Origin: an uncultured Cohaesibacter sp.
GTDB lineage: Bacteria > Pseudomonadota > Alphaproteobacteria > Rhizobiales > Cohaesibacteraceae
Assembly: GCF_963676485.1 (NCBI RefSeq)
Contig: NZ_OY781114.1
Coordinates: 2,012,501 to 2,076,500, forward strand
Direction of reading: 5' to 3'
DNA length: 64,000 nt
Shown here: in pieces, positions 46,443 to 55,054 of the stretch
How the letters are laid out: every line of letters begins with the position of its first letter
Numbering within the stretch: the first letter of the stretch is position 1
Made by a program: the position numbers and the translations under genes
The notes under the pieces: generated by a model
Told to the model about the DNA's origin: nothing
The model's input: only the letters and a program-made list of their open reading frames with translations
Database searches by the model: none

Positions 46443-47908
46443 GAGATGCCTCCGTCAGTTGGATTGGATGGGGTTTCGGCGAGAACCCATGTATCTTTTG
46501 TGCCGCCACCTTGCGAGGAATTGACGATGAGGGAGCCTTCCTTGAGGGCTACACGGGTGAGCCCTCCGGGCAGAACCCAGGTGCCTTTTCCTGTTATGGC
46601 GAAGGGGCGCAAATCCACATGACGTGCGACCAGATCCGTTTCACCCAGGGTCGGGCAGACGGACAGGGAAATCATGGGCTGGGCGATGAAGTTGCTCGGC
46701 TTGGCCAACAGGGCCTCGCGTGCCTTGTCCAGTTCTTCCTTGCTGGCCATGGGACCAATGGTGATGCCATAGCCGCCGGATTCGCCAACCGGCTTGATTA
46801 CCAGTTCATCCAGATGATCAAGGGTATATTGCAATGCGTCCTGCTCGCGGCAGATGCGGGTCTTCACGTTGGCAAGAATGGGGTCTTCATCAAGATAATA
46901 TTTGATGATGCGTGGCATATAGGCATAGACCGCCTTGTCGTCGGCAACGCCCGTACCCAATGCGTTGGCAATGGTCACATTGCCTTTCAGCATGGCACTG
47001 ACAAGGCCTTTGACGCCAAGCATGGAATCGGGCCTGAAGGCATCAGGATCAAGGAATTCATCATCGATGCGGCGATAAATGACATCCACCCGGCGTGGGC
47101 CGCCGATGGTTTTCATATAGACCTTGTCGTCATCGCAGAAGAGGTCGTTGCCTTCCACCACGGGAACGCCCATTTCGCGGGCAAGGAAAATATGCTCGAA
47201 ATAGGCCGAGTTGAACATGCCCGGCGACATTACCACCACCTGCGGATCGTCTTTGTCTAGGCATCCTTCCGGTGCGGTTTCGCTCAGCTTTGCAAATAGA
47301 TTGGTGCCGTAATCGGATACCTTGCGCAACTTGAGATCGGCCAGCAGATCAGGGAAGGAGCGCTCCATCAGATGCCTGTTTTCCACCACATAGGAGACGC
47401 CTGAAGGGGAGCGCACATTGTCTTCGAGCACAAGGAAATCGCCATTGTCGTCGCGGATGATGTCCGTGCCTGAAATATGGGTATAGACATTGTTGGCAGG
47501 CGTGAATCCGACCATCACATCGCGATAATTGGCGTTGCCCAACACCAGATCAGCGGGCACTATGCCGTCATTGAGAATATGGCGTTCGTTATAAATATCG
47601 TGCAGGAAGGCATTGATGGCTGCGACGCGTTGAATGACGCCCCGATCAATGGTGTCCCATTCGCTGGCAGTCAGCACCCGGGGGATGATATCGAAAGGCA
47701 GTACGCGATCGATAACGTCCTTGTCGCTGTAGACCGTGAATGTGACGCCGAGATTGAAAAGCTCAAGATCTGCGTCCTTGGCGCGTGCCTTCAAATTTTC
47801 AAAGTCTGCTTCATCGAACCTGTGCCAGATGTCCTTCAATTGTGGACTGCGATCCGACATATCACTCGACATTTCGCAAAAAAATGCGCAGGGATCGTAA
47901 TTACTCAC
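46439..47908 (-). CDS. Circularly permuted type 2 ATP-grasp protein
   Basis: The 489-residue stand-alone member (COG2308) has VLGNANYRDVMVGFTPANN, FLVLEDNVRSPSGVSYVVENR (metal/nucleotide region), VDVIYRRIDDEFLDPDAFRPDS, and VIKPVGESGGYGITIGPMAS with the Gly-rich ATP loop near 375. GTG 47908 is preferred over GTG 47917 because AAAAAGG lies about eight bases before it. It is the first gene of the cluster and couples to the alpha-E gene by a four-base overlap. It probably activates a carboxylate for amide bond formation; substrates are unknown. Confidence 0.92.
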   Translation of the reverse strand: MSNYDPCAFFCEMSSDMSDRSPQLKDIWHRFDEADFENLKARAKDADLELFNLGVTFTVYSDKDVIDRVLPFDIIPRVLTASEWDTIDRGVIQRVAAINAFLHDIYNERHILNDGIVPADLVLGNANYRDVMVGFTPANNVYTHISGTDIIRDDNGDFLVLEDNVRSPSGVSYVVENRHLMERSFPDLLADLKLRKVSDYGTNLFAKLSETAPEGCLDKDDPQVVVMSPGMFNSAYFEHIFLAREMGVPVVEGNDLFCDDDKVYMKTIGGPRRVDVIYRRIDDEFLDPDAFRPDSMLGVKGLVSAMLKGNVTIANALGTGVADDKAVYAYMPRIIKYYLDEDPILANVKTRICREQDALQYTLDHLDELVIKPVGESGGYGITIGPMASKEELDKAREALLAKPSNFIAQPMISLSVCPTLGETDLVARHVDLRPFAITGKGTWVLPGGLTRVALKEGSLIVNSSQGGGTKDTWVLAETPSNPTDGGIS

Positions 47909-48136
47909 GCGATGCACCTTTTTGTTGGCGCTTCAATTGCCCGCGTCGTCTGCTTCCCGCAATGTGCTGTTTGTGTGTTTTATAGCCTGGATAAGCTGTT
48001 CCCCAGTTTGTTCTTGAGCGGAAAATAGTTCTTTGAGCCTGAAACGTACAAATTAACTGTTACGAGTTATTCAAAAGCAATTTTTGGACCAAGCGTCATA
48101 AATTGGGCAAGGTTCTGTCTTTTTGGCATGTTATGC

Positions 48137-48170
48137 CGTTTCAAAGTGATGTTCCAACCACTTTGAAACG
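48137..48170. repeat. Perfect 12-base inverted repeat
   Basis: CGTTTCAAAGTG (48137-48148) and CACTTTGAAACG (48159-48170) are exact inverted arms with a ten-base spacer. A smaller GGCAT/ATGCC hairpin abuts it (48125-48137). No T tract follows. Confidence 0.8.
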
Positions 48171-48190
48171 TTTCCAGCTTAAATTTTACC

Positions 48191-48221
48191 CAAAGTTGTG
48201 TTGCTCTGTGGAGCAACTTTG
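48191..48221. repeat. Two competing inverted repeats
   Basis: CAAAGTTG (48191-48198) pairs with CAACTTTG (48214-48221), and GTTGCTC (48200-48206) pairs with GAGCAAC (48211-48217). The two right arms overlap, so the folds exclude each other. Confidence 0.65.
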
Positions 48222-48312
48222 CCTTATTTTTGAGCATTGTTCTAAAAATGCGTGAATTTTGAACAATTGCAAGATGTAAGGTCAATCAGGCTCATACAAC
48301 TTTGGCAGGGCT

Positions 48313-49779
48313 TTACGGCTTGATCGGGAAGCTCTCTGTGCCATCCTGCGTGGTATGGGAAATGGTCGCTTCCATTTGGGCAAAATCGACAGAAAGCTTG
48401 GCCCACTGGCCTTCGGCTTTCCAGCTCATCTCAAGACAGGTACGGGAAGGCTGCAAGATCGAGAAAGCGCCATTGAAGGCTGGATGGTCATTCCGGAAGC
48501 GAATAAGCTTGGCAAGAGCGGAGACCATGGGGGTGTTGAGTGCCTTGGTCACTTCGCCATCTTTGTAATAGTGGCGATTGATATCGCGTCCGACGTCGGT
48601 TTTGGCCAGCAGTTCCATGTCATTTTCGCCGCCCAACAGGCCGACATAATAAATCTGCGGGATGCCCGGTGCGAAGAACTGCACGGCACGCGCGATCAGA
48701 TAGTCGGTTTCTCTCCGGCCGATCGCGTCAAAATAGGTGGTGTTGACCTGATAGAGATCCAGGTTGGACGCCTTGGCGCCTGTTGCCTTGCGGGAGGTGC
48801 CGTTCGAGCGCTCATGCATGGTTTCTACCAGATTGTGGATCGCATCTGGTTCCAGCAGGCCCGGACGGCCATCGGAATGGGCACCTACATCGATGACGCC
48901 GATGCCGTCATGGGTATCAAGCACGGTCAGCGCATTGCGCGGGCTGACCTCAAGCCAGCGGGTGAGCGGTGTGGCGTCGCCTGTAAAGAGGGCGTGCATG
49001 ATGAGCGGTGGCAGGGCGAAATCATACACACAGTCGACCTTTTTCGAGATCTCGATCTGATCCTGATAGTAGCTATGGATTTCAACCAGAACTTCCATGC
49101 CGCGTGCCTTGGCCTTCTGTGTCAGCTCAGCGAGGAAGTCGTAGGTTTCCGGAATCATGAAGCAGCTTGTGCCCGGCTTCTTGATTGCATAGCCGGCGGC
49201 GTCCAGACGAATGCAGCTTATGCCCGCCTCGGCAAAGCGCGTCAGGATGCTGTCCAGATAGGCATCCCCCTTCTCGCTGCGCACATTGATATCGATCTGC
49301 TTGGGCGTGAAGGTTGTCCAGATCAGGCGGTTGGTTCCGTCCTTCAGGGTCATCTGGTTAAATGGCAAGCCGGGGCGTGGACGATAGATGGATGTCAGGT
49401 CCTTCTCGGTGGCGCCATCGGGAAAAACAGATGAATATGTCAGGAACATGTCCGCATAGTCGGAGGCTTCTCCATGCGCAAGAAAATCCTGAAAGGCGTC
49501 GCCATCAGCCGAGACATGGTTGACGATCAGGTCTGCCATCATGTCCACCGATTTGCTCAGGTTGCGGACATCGTCCCATGTACCAAGGCGCGGGTCGACA
49601 TTGGTGTGATCCTTGGGGTCAAAGCCCGCGTCCGCGCCATCGTACGGATCGAAAAAGGGCAGCGCGTGGACCGTGCCGAACAGGCCCTTGAGGGGGCCAT
49701 CGATCATGGTCTTGAGATCAGCAAATGTGCCATCGGTGAGCCGGTCTACATAGGTGATAAGCTGGACTTTGTTTTTCAT
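48313..49779 (-). CDS. Sucrose phosphorylase (GH13)
   Basis: The 488-residue GH13 protein carries the triad Asp193 (RLDAAGY), Glu233 (LVEIHSYY) and Asp291 (DTHDGIGVID), essentially the positions of the Bifidobacterium sucrose phosphorylase (192/232/290). Arg135 in YRPRPGLPF and the NLDLYQVN / YYVGLLGGENDMELL segments also match. It converts sucrose and phosphate to glucose-1-phosphate and fructose in the cytoplasm. Glucosylglycerol or glucosylglycerate phosphorylase are related alternatives, less likely on these motifs. GGAGAG lies six bases upstream. No sugar transporter, kinase or regulator is linked. Confidence 0.9.
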   Translation of the reverse strand: MKNKVQLITYVDRLTDGTFADLKTMIDGPLKGLFGTVHALPFFDPYDGADAGFDPKDHTNVDPRLGTWDDVRNLSKSVDMMADLIVNHVSADGDAFQDFLAHGEASDYADMFLTYSSVFPDGATEKDLTSIYRPRPGLPFNQMTLKDGTNRLIWTTFTPKQIDINVRSEKGDAYLDSILTRFAEAGISCIRLDAAGYAIKKPGTSCFMIPETYDFLAELTQKAKARGMEVLVEIHSYYQDQIEISKKVDCVYDFALPPLIMHALFTGDATPLTRWLEVSPRNALTVLDTHDGIGVIDVGAHSDGRPGLLEPDAIHNLVETMHERSNGTSRKATGAKASNLDLYQVNTTYFDAIGRRETDYLIARAVQFFAPGIPQIYYVGLLGGENDMELLAKTDVGRDINRHYYKDGEVTKALNTPMVSALAKLIRFRNDHPAFNGAFSILQPSRTCLEMSWKAEGQWAKLSVDFAQMEATISHTTQDGTESFPIKP

Positions 49780-49846
49780 GGCTGGCTCTCCGTTATGGTT
49801 CGCACGCAGGGAATTGACTTTCTAGCGTCATTTGTCAAAGCGGTTT

Positions 49847-49898
49847 GAAAAGGTGGGCGCAATCCGTGGCTGCGCATGTCATCTTTCGCGCACCTTTT
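49847..49898 (-). terminator. Possible terminator after the response regulator gene
   Basis: AAAAGGTG..GGCGC pairs imperfectly with GCGC..ACCTTTT across about 30 bases; on the - strand the right arm ends in CCTTTTC. Weak support. Confidence 0.3.
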
Positions 49899-50049
49899 AC
49901 AGCATTTTGACAGTTGCTGGAAGCTGTTATTCAGCAGCAAGTTGATATCGTTTCAGGTTTCAAGGTCATGCATCTTGGACAGAAGGCCGAACAATATTCT
50001 GCCGTCAAAGAGCCGGGTCCAGCAGCTGATTGGGGCCGGAAAAATGCTT

Positions 50050-50865
50050 TTAGCCTTTGTTCTGTGTGGCTTCGAGAATGATCTTGAAGATGGCGACCGG
50101 CGGATAGGGATAGTCGATGGTCTTGCCGATGCCCAGATCCAGCAGCGCTTCCTTGAGGTTCCGTTCGACATTATCCTTGCAGAGCAGCACCATCTTGCCG
50201 CGGCCATGGGTGGCGCGGGTGTTGATGAGATCGTTCAGATAGAAATGCACGATCTTGCTATAGAGCAGAAAGACCAGATCATTCGTCTCGACCGCATCCT
50301 TGCGTGCGTATAAATGCTCTTCATGCACAAATTCCACCAGACATCCCAGATCCTGCAGCGCCTGCTCGATTGGCAGAACAAATTTGTGGGATTTTGCCAC
50401 CAGAGCAATGGAAAGCGGTTCGGAGGAGCGGTTCTCGCGCAAGGCATTGTAAATGCGCTTGAGTTTGGCTTCGTTGGTTTCCTTGATGCGATAGACCTGT
50501 TCGAGGCGCGCCTTGATGGTGGCCAGCAGCAGATCATAGTCAATGGGTTTGGTGAGATAATCATCCACGCCCATTTTCTTGCCCACCAGAATGTCTTCTC
50601 GCGTCGATTTGGCCGTCAGGAAGATGAAGGGCACTTCATTATGCTGAGGCAAGCGCTCACGGATGAGTTTCAGGGTGGTCGGTCCGTCAATGAGCGGCAT
50701 CATGATGTCACACAGGATGAGATCAACGGTTTCCACTTTCAGGATCTCAATGGCTTCCTTGCCGTTGGAGGCTTTCAGGGTCTTGTAGCCAGCATCCTGC
50801 AGTTCCTCGACGATATCTTCCAGCAACAGGGCTTCGTCTTCAATGCAAAGAATTTTTTCCGGCAT
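50050..50865 (-). CDS. Response regulator with degenerate second receiver-like domain
   Basis: The 271-residue protein starts with a complete receiver (acidic pair Glu9/Asp10, phospho-acceptor Asp53 in LILCDIMMPLIDGP, Thr in FLTAKS, Lys in YLTKPID). The C-terminal half (about 145-271) has no DNA-binding motif and no enzyme motif. Its pattern, SIALVAKSHKFVLPIEQALQDLGCLVEFV and later VFLLYSKIVHFYLND, looks like a second, degenerate receiver without the Asp. Output may therefore be by protein contact. It follows the histidine kinase by 26 bases and is its evident partner. Confidence 0.88.
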   Translation of the reverse strand: MPEKILCIEDEALLLEDIVEELQDAGYKTLKASNGKEAIEILKVETVDLILCDIMMPLIDGPTTLKLIRERLPQHNEVPFIFLTAKSTREDILVGKKMGVDDYLTKPIDYDLLLATIKARLEQVYRIKETNEAKLKRIYNALRENRSSEPLSIALVAKSHKFVLPIEQALQDLGCLVEFVHEEHLYARKDAVETNDLVFLLYSKIVHFYLNDLINTRATHGRGKMVLLCKDNVERNLKEALLDLGIGKTIDYPYPPVAIFKIILEATQNKG

Positions 50866-50890
50866 GGATCTTTCTCCGATATGTCCTCAA

Positions 50891-52507
50891 TCAGGATGCC
50901 AGTTCGTCAGGATTGTTCAGGGAAGCCTCGGGGAGACTTGCTCCGGGCTCTTGCTTTGCCTCGTCGTCATCCGCAATGGATGCCGGCAGGAAGATTGTAA
51001 AGCAGGAGCCTTCTCCAAGTTTGCTTTTTACTTCAATTCTGCCGCCTTGTTCCTTCAGTGCCATTTGAGTGAAATTGAGGCCGATCCCTGTTCCCGCAAT
51101 GCCGCTGGAGTTGGAGGCCCGGTAGTATTTGTTGAAGATCTTGGGTATTTCATCTTCGGGAATGCCGATGCCCTCGTCGCAAATATCAATCGTGATATGC
51201 CTGTCTCCGCGTCGTCCGATGACATTGATTGGAGTACCCGGGTCAGAATATTTGATGGCATTGGATAGGATGTTGCTTACGCACTGATCCAGCAGGTTCT
51301 GGTCAAAGCTTGCATATTCGGGCAGCTCTTGCAAATCCCACATGATATTGGCGGTTTCTCCCATTTCCAGATGGTTCGCGCACAGGCGCTCCACTGTGCT
51401 GCGGAAATTCTGCTTCTTGGCAGCCATTTTGAGCCCCGAGATTTCCTCGCTGGAGAAATCCATGAAACGGTTGATCAGATACTGCATCCTTTGTACGGAA
51501 TCGCGGATGTTGTTGATGCGTGTTAGCAGCCGCTCGGTGGGCATGTTGCTAGCCTTACGCTCAATGCGCTGGGCGTTGCTGTCGATGATGGCGAGTGGCG
51601 TCTTGAATTCATGGGAGGCCATGGAGACGAATTCGCGCTGCGTCTCCGAAAGGGAGATTTCCTTTTGGAGGAGTTTGACAAGCTTGTTGGTGTGCTGCTG
51701 CAGTTTGCTGGTCTGGTCCTTATAGGTGGAAATATCCGAGAAGATGGCGATCTTGCCTCCATTGACAGTCGCCGATTGCTCGATCCGGTACCAGTGATCA
51801 TCATGCAGTTTGACTTCGTTGCGATGGCGCCCTTTGAGCAAGTCATCCTCGTTTGTCTCGTCTGGCTCAGGTAGGTCGAACCCTTCGATCTTCTTGATGT
51901 GGGACTGCTGGATCAGATGTCGTCTGAGACTTGGGTAAAGATCCTGCATCCGGGTGTTGGCCAGAACCAGCCGGTCGTCTTCGTCAAACAGGATGATGCC
52001 GTCATCTATGGCATTGATCGCGTTGACCAGCAGATCCCGATTATAGCGGACCTCGCGCAGGCTGTTCTCCAGCTTGAGCTCCAGTTCATACTGGATGGAT
52101 TCCAGCTTTGCCTCATAGGCGCGCTGCTCGGTTACATCGCTGAAAATCGATACGAAGATGCCGTCGGTGGCTAATTTGCCCTGCAGGCAAATGACGCGGC
52201 CATCCTGTGTTTCATGATCGATATCGTGAACGGTTTCTTTGCGCAGCAGCTCGATGCGGCGGTTGATGATTTCATCAATATCGCCGGAACCATAATCGCC
52301 CCGTTCCGCCATGTAACGAATAAGGTTGTAAACGGAATTGTCTTGTTGCAAGAGGCTGATAGGAATATCCAGCATCCTGCAAGCTGCCCGATTCATAAAA
52401 ACCACATTGAGATCTTCGTCTGTAACCGAAATTCCCTGTTCTACGGATTCCATCAAGAATGAAATCAGATTATTCTCGATGTTCTTGTTTTTTATGAAGT
52501 AAGGCAT
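50891..52507 (-). CDS. PAS-domain sensor histidine kinase
   Basis: The 538-residue soluble kinase has two PAS domains (about residues 12-128 and 160-260), a coiled linker between them, HisKA with His299 (SMASHEFKTPLAI), and HATPase with N box NILSNAIKYS, G1 DEGIGIP, F box FNKYYRAS and G2 GTGIGLNF. There are no membrane segments, so the signal is cytoplasmic (redox, gas or small ligand via PAS). GGAGG five bases upstream fixes the start. It is transcribed ahead of the response regulator in one operon. Confidence 0.95.
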   Translation of the reverse strand: MPYFIKNKNIENNLISFLMESVEQGISVTDEDLNVVFMNRAACRMLDIPISLLQQDNSVYNLIRYMAERGDYGSGDIDEIINRRIELLRKETVHDIDHETQDGRVICLQGKLATDGIFVSIFSDVTEQRAYEAKLESIQYELELKLENSLREVRYNRDLLVNAINAIDDGIILFDEDDRLVLANTRMQDLYPSLRRHLIQQSHIKKIEGFDLPEPDETNEDDLLKGRHRNEVKLHDDHWYRIEQSATVNGGKIAIFSDISTYKDQTSKLQQHTNKLVKLLQKEISLSETQREFVSMASHEFKTPLAIIDSNAQRIERKASNMPTERLLTRINNIRDSVQRMQYLINRFMDFSSEEISGLKMAAKKQNFRSTVERLCANHLEMGETANIMWDLQELPEYASFDQNLLDQCVSNILSNAIKYSDPGTPINVIGRRGDRHITIDICDEGIGIPEDEIPKIFNKYYRASNSSGIAGTGIGLNFTQMALKEQGGRIEVKSKLGEGSCFTIFLPASIADDDEAKQEPGASLPEASLNNPDELAS

Positions 52508-52865
52508 GTGTCCTCCCTCTGGTTTTTTATAAAATTTATAATATAATTGTTAATGAAATTAGAATTCTTGAACTCTTATCCTCTGATGTTTGAGTTTAAG
52601 TTTATTAAATATCTTGTTTACTATAATATTGTATAAGTATATTTGTTTTCATTTCGTATTCGTGAGGTGTTTTGGACGATAGTCTTGGTTATTCGGTCTT
52701 TTGTTCGGAGCCGAGAGCCATCCGCAGGTGGGCCCGCTCATCCGGGCTGTTTACAGAAATGGCATCCGGTCTTTGCAGCCCTGCAAAGGGGGTTGCGACT
52801 GCGCCTTTTGGCGAATAGGTTGTCTGCAAACAGTTCGGTCAGATCAATCTACCGCGAGATACTTC
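52508..52865. other. AT-rich divergent region upstream of the kinase and phosphatase genes
   Basis: About 360 bases. The first 130 (52508-52640) are strikingly AT-rich against the surrounding coding DNA and presumably hold the kinase promoter. CTTTGCAG / CTGCAAAG (52771-52788) is a perfect 8-base dyad with a two-base centre near the phosphatase gene. No gene was recognised. Confidence 0.6.
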
Positions 52866-53351
52866 ATGATTCCTGCGCATCCCACCTCGGTTCTTTTCGT
52901 CTGTCTTGGCAACATTTGCCGTTCACCTCTTGCAGAAGGGGTTTTCAGGCAGAAGATTGAAGAGGCAGGTCTTGGTGATCGCTTTCTGCTCGATAGTGCC
53001 GGGGTGGGGGCCTGGCATGTGGGGCATCAGCCCGATGGCCGTACGATCAAAGTGGCCAGACTGCATGGTACAGATATCTCGGACCTGCGTGCCCGACAGA
53101 TTGCTGTCGAAGACTTTTATGCATTTGATCTCATTCTGGCGATGGATCGGGATAATCTGCGCGATATCCGGGCGATGCAGCCGCGGGATGGCACTGCAGA
53201 GGTTGCGTTATATCTGGAATATTGCGGGCTGGGGCAGATGAAGCGGTCTTACGAGGTGCCTGATCCCTATTATGGGGGCGCGGATGCCTTTGAGGATGTT
53301 TATCATATGATCGATCAGGCCAGCGACATTTTATTACAAAAGTTTCGTTGA
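52866..53351 (+). CDS. Low-molecular-weight protein tyrosine phosphatase
   Basis: The 161-residue protein has the P-loop VCLGNICRSP (Cys13, Arg19; CX5R) near the N-terminus and the DPYYGG segment (about 135-140) with the general-acid Asp, both diagnostic. The start at 52866 puts the P-loop at the usual position; a longer frame would add 55 unmatched residues. In the cytoplasm it would dephosphorylate Tyr or low-molecular phospho-compounds. No tyrosine kinase or capsule genes are linked. Confidence 0.93.
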   Translation: MIPAHPTSVLFVCLGNICRSPLAEGVFRQKIEEAGLGDRFLLDSAGVGAWHVGHQPDGRTIKVARLHGTDISDLRARQIAVEDFYAFDLILAMDRDNLRDIRAMQPRDGTAEVALYLEYCGLGQMKRSYEVPDPYYGGADAFEDVYHMIDQASDILLQKFR

Positions 53352-53439
53352 AAACCCTCGCCCATTTGACCGGTCTGGCTGCAAATGTTTCTTCTTTGTG
53401 TTTCCTTATTTTCGAATATTGATAATTAAGGAGAAGATC

Positions 53440-54153
53440 ATGGCCTGCCATTCCAGACTTGTTCTTGCCACCGCGTTGCTGGTTGGCATGTCTTCGGCCG
53501 CTTTGGCCGATTTCGATTCCGATGTTGCGAAGGCCTATGCGCCTTATCGTGTCGCTCTTTTCAAAAGCAATCAGAAGGATGTTGAAGCTACAAAGAAGGC
53601 TTTGTCGCAATTCCAGTCTGTCTGGAATGGGACGATCCTCAAAAGCTATCCAACCGCTCCGGCGCGCTATGCAGGTGAAGCCCATTGGTCAGAAAGCCTT
53701 CAGTCTATAAGCAAGATTGCTGCCAAGGCTGTTGATGCGACTGCCAAAGGCCAAGCCCTTGAAGCCCATGAAATTCTCGAAGCAATTCGGGCTGAACTGG
53801 ATGATCTGCGTGATCGCAACGGGGTGCGCGTGTTCAGCAGCTTCGTCAATGCCTATCATGCCGCCATGGAGCCAGCGCTAGGGGTGAAGGTCAGTGCGCA
53901 AAGCTGGTCGGATGAAATGCGGGCGCAGCTTTTGCAGCAGGCTGGCGTGCTTGGCTATCTGGCCGATGATCTGGTGGAGCATGCTCCGGTGGATCTGATG
54001 GCCAATGTCCAATTCAAAAAGCTGCTCCAAGGGCTGACAGGGTCCGTGCGCGCCTTCATGGAGGCGCTGGAAAGCAATGATCCAGCCAAGGTCGCATCAG
54101 CGCAAAAGGCGCTCAAGCCTGCCTATGCCAAGCTTTTCCTCAAGTTCGGCTAA
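53440..54153 (+). CDS. Exported helical protein of unknown function
   Basis: The 237-residue protein has a clear signal peptide (MACHSRLVLATALLVGMSSAALA, cleavage near residue 23). The mature part is almost all amphipathic helix, with Ala/Lys-rich stretches (VAKAYAPYRVALFKSNQKDVEATKKALSQF). It resembles periplasmic four-helix-bundle proteins such as the EfeO/imelysin or cytochrome c-prime folds, but there is no CxxCH haem motif and no clear metal motif. AAGGAG six bases upstream fixes the start. It follows the phosphatase gene by 88 bases and may share its transcript. Confidence 0.75.
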   Translation: MACHSRLVLATALLVGMSSAALADFDSDVAKAYAPYRVALFKSNQKDVEATKKALSQFQSVWNGTILKSYPTAPARYAGEAHWSESLQSISKIAAKAVDATAKGQALEAHEILEAIRAELDDLRDRNGVRVFSSFVNAYHAAMEPALGVKVSAQSWSDEMRAQLLQQAGVLGYLADDLVEHAPVDLMANVQFKKLLQGLTGSVRAFMEALESNDPAKVASAQKALKPAYAKLFLKFG

Positions 54154-54225
54154 AAAGAAGGCGTTGTTCTGCATGCGCCGGGCAAACCGGGCCTTAGTGA
54201 GCCCCTTTTGCCTTGGCGAATGCCA

Positions 54226-54765
54226 CTATAACAGATCGAAGCTTTCTTCGATGACATAGGGGCCTCCGCCTGTGCTGTCGCGGGAAGAATAGAGTATGAA
54301 GCGTGGTACTCTGAACTGGTCGGTTCGAAAGCCTCCGCGCAATGTAAGATAGTTGGCGACATCAATCGGCTCGGCTGATTTCTTCAGGCGGGCCAATGTC
54401 ACATGCGGTGTGTATTCATGCTTGTCGGATTTAAGGCCAAGCTTGCGCATGCGTCGCTCCAGCTCATGATGCAGAAGCAGAAGATCTTCATTATTCTGCA
54501 CGGCAGCAAAGACCGAATGGGGCTTCTTGGCTCCAAAAGATCCAAAGCCCCGCAATGAGAGGTCAAATTCGGGGCACTGGATCTGGGACATCTGGAGCAC
54601 AATTTCATTGGCCAGAGTGTAATCGACATCACCCATGAAGCGCAGTGTGATGTGGTAGTTGGCTTCGTCCACCCAGCGCGCACCATAAAGGCCGCCCTTT
54701 TGCAGGGACAATAAAGTCGTGATGTCGGGGGGGATTTCCAGACCGGCAAATAAGCGTGGCATCAT
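54226..54765 (-). CDS. thpR: RNA 2',3'-cyclic phosphodiesterase
   Basis: The 179-residue 2H phosphoesterase has both catalytic tetrapeptides: HITL (in NYHITLRFMGDV, residue about 42) and HVTL (in YTPHVTLARLKK, about 121). The N-terminus MPRLFAGLEIPPDI is typical. It opens 2',3'-cyclic RNA ends and can ligate tRNA halves in vitro. GGGAG five bases upstream supports the start; a second ATG follows at once. Confidence 0.94.
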   Translation of the reverse strand: MMPRLFAGLEIPPDITTLLSLQKGGLYGARWVDEANYHITLRFMGDVDYTLANEIVLQMSQIQCPEFDLSLRGFGSFGAKKPHSVFAAVQNNEDLLLLHHELERRMRKLGLKSDKHEYTPHVTLARLKKSAEPIDVANYLTLRGGFRTDQFRVPRFILYSSRDSTGGGPYVIEESFDLL

Positions 54766-54968
54766 TTCGCTCCCGTATTGGATGTGGGGGCAGGATCGTT
54801 TGATCCGTGTTTACAGTCGAAATGATCTCGGCCAAAGCAATTGATCGGTCGATGTCGAATCACCTCGGGGCTGTTGCCTCTACAGGATAACTGAAAAAAT
54901 GTGACGATGCTTTAAAAGCTTGGTTCGTTGCCGTTTTGTCTGGCTTGCATGCGCTTTGAAAACAGGAA

Positions 54969-55004
54969 CGCCCCGGCCAGTTCTGGCTGACCGGGGCGAT
55001 TTTT
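54969..55004. terminator. Terminator after the aldo/keto reductase gene
   Basis: CGCCCCGG / CCGGGGCG with an inner GCCAG/CTGGC hairpin has T-rich sequence on both sides. It lies downstream of the leftward reductase gene. Confidence 0.75.
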
Positions 55005-55054
55005 ATGTCTTGGTATTTTTGACATTCTGCCTGTTGAAATCTACCGTTCCGGGA

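Larger units (their letters stand above)
47909..48312. other. Intergenic region upstream of the ATP-grasp cluster, rich in inverted repeats
   Basis: About 400 bases without a gene, more AT-rich than its surroundings. It should carry the cluster's promoter and the 3' end of the sucrose phosphorylase transcript. Several inverted repeats lie between 48125 and 48221. Confidence 0.6.
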
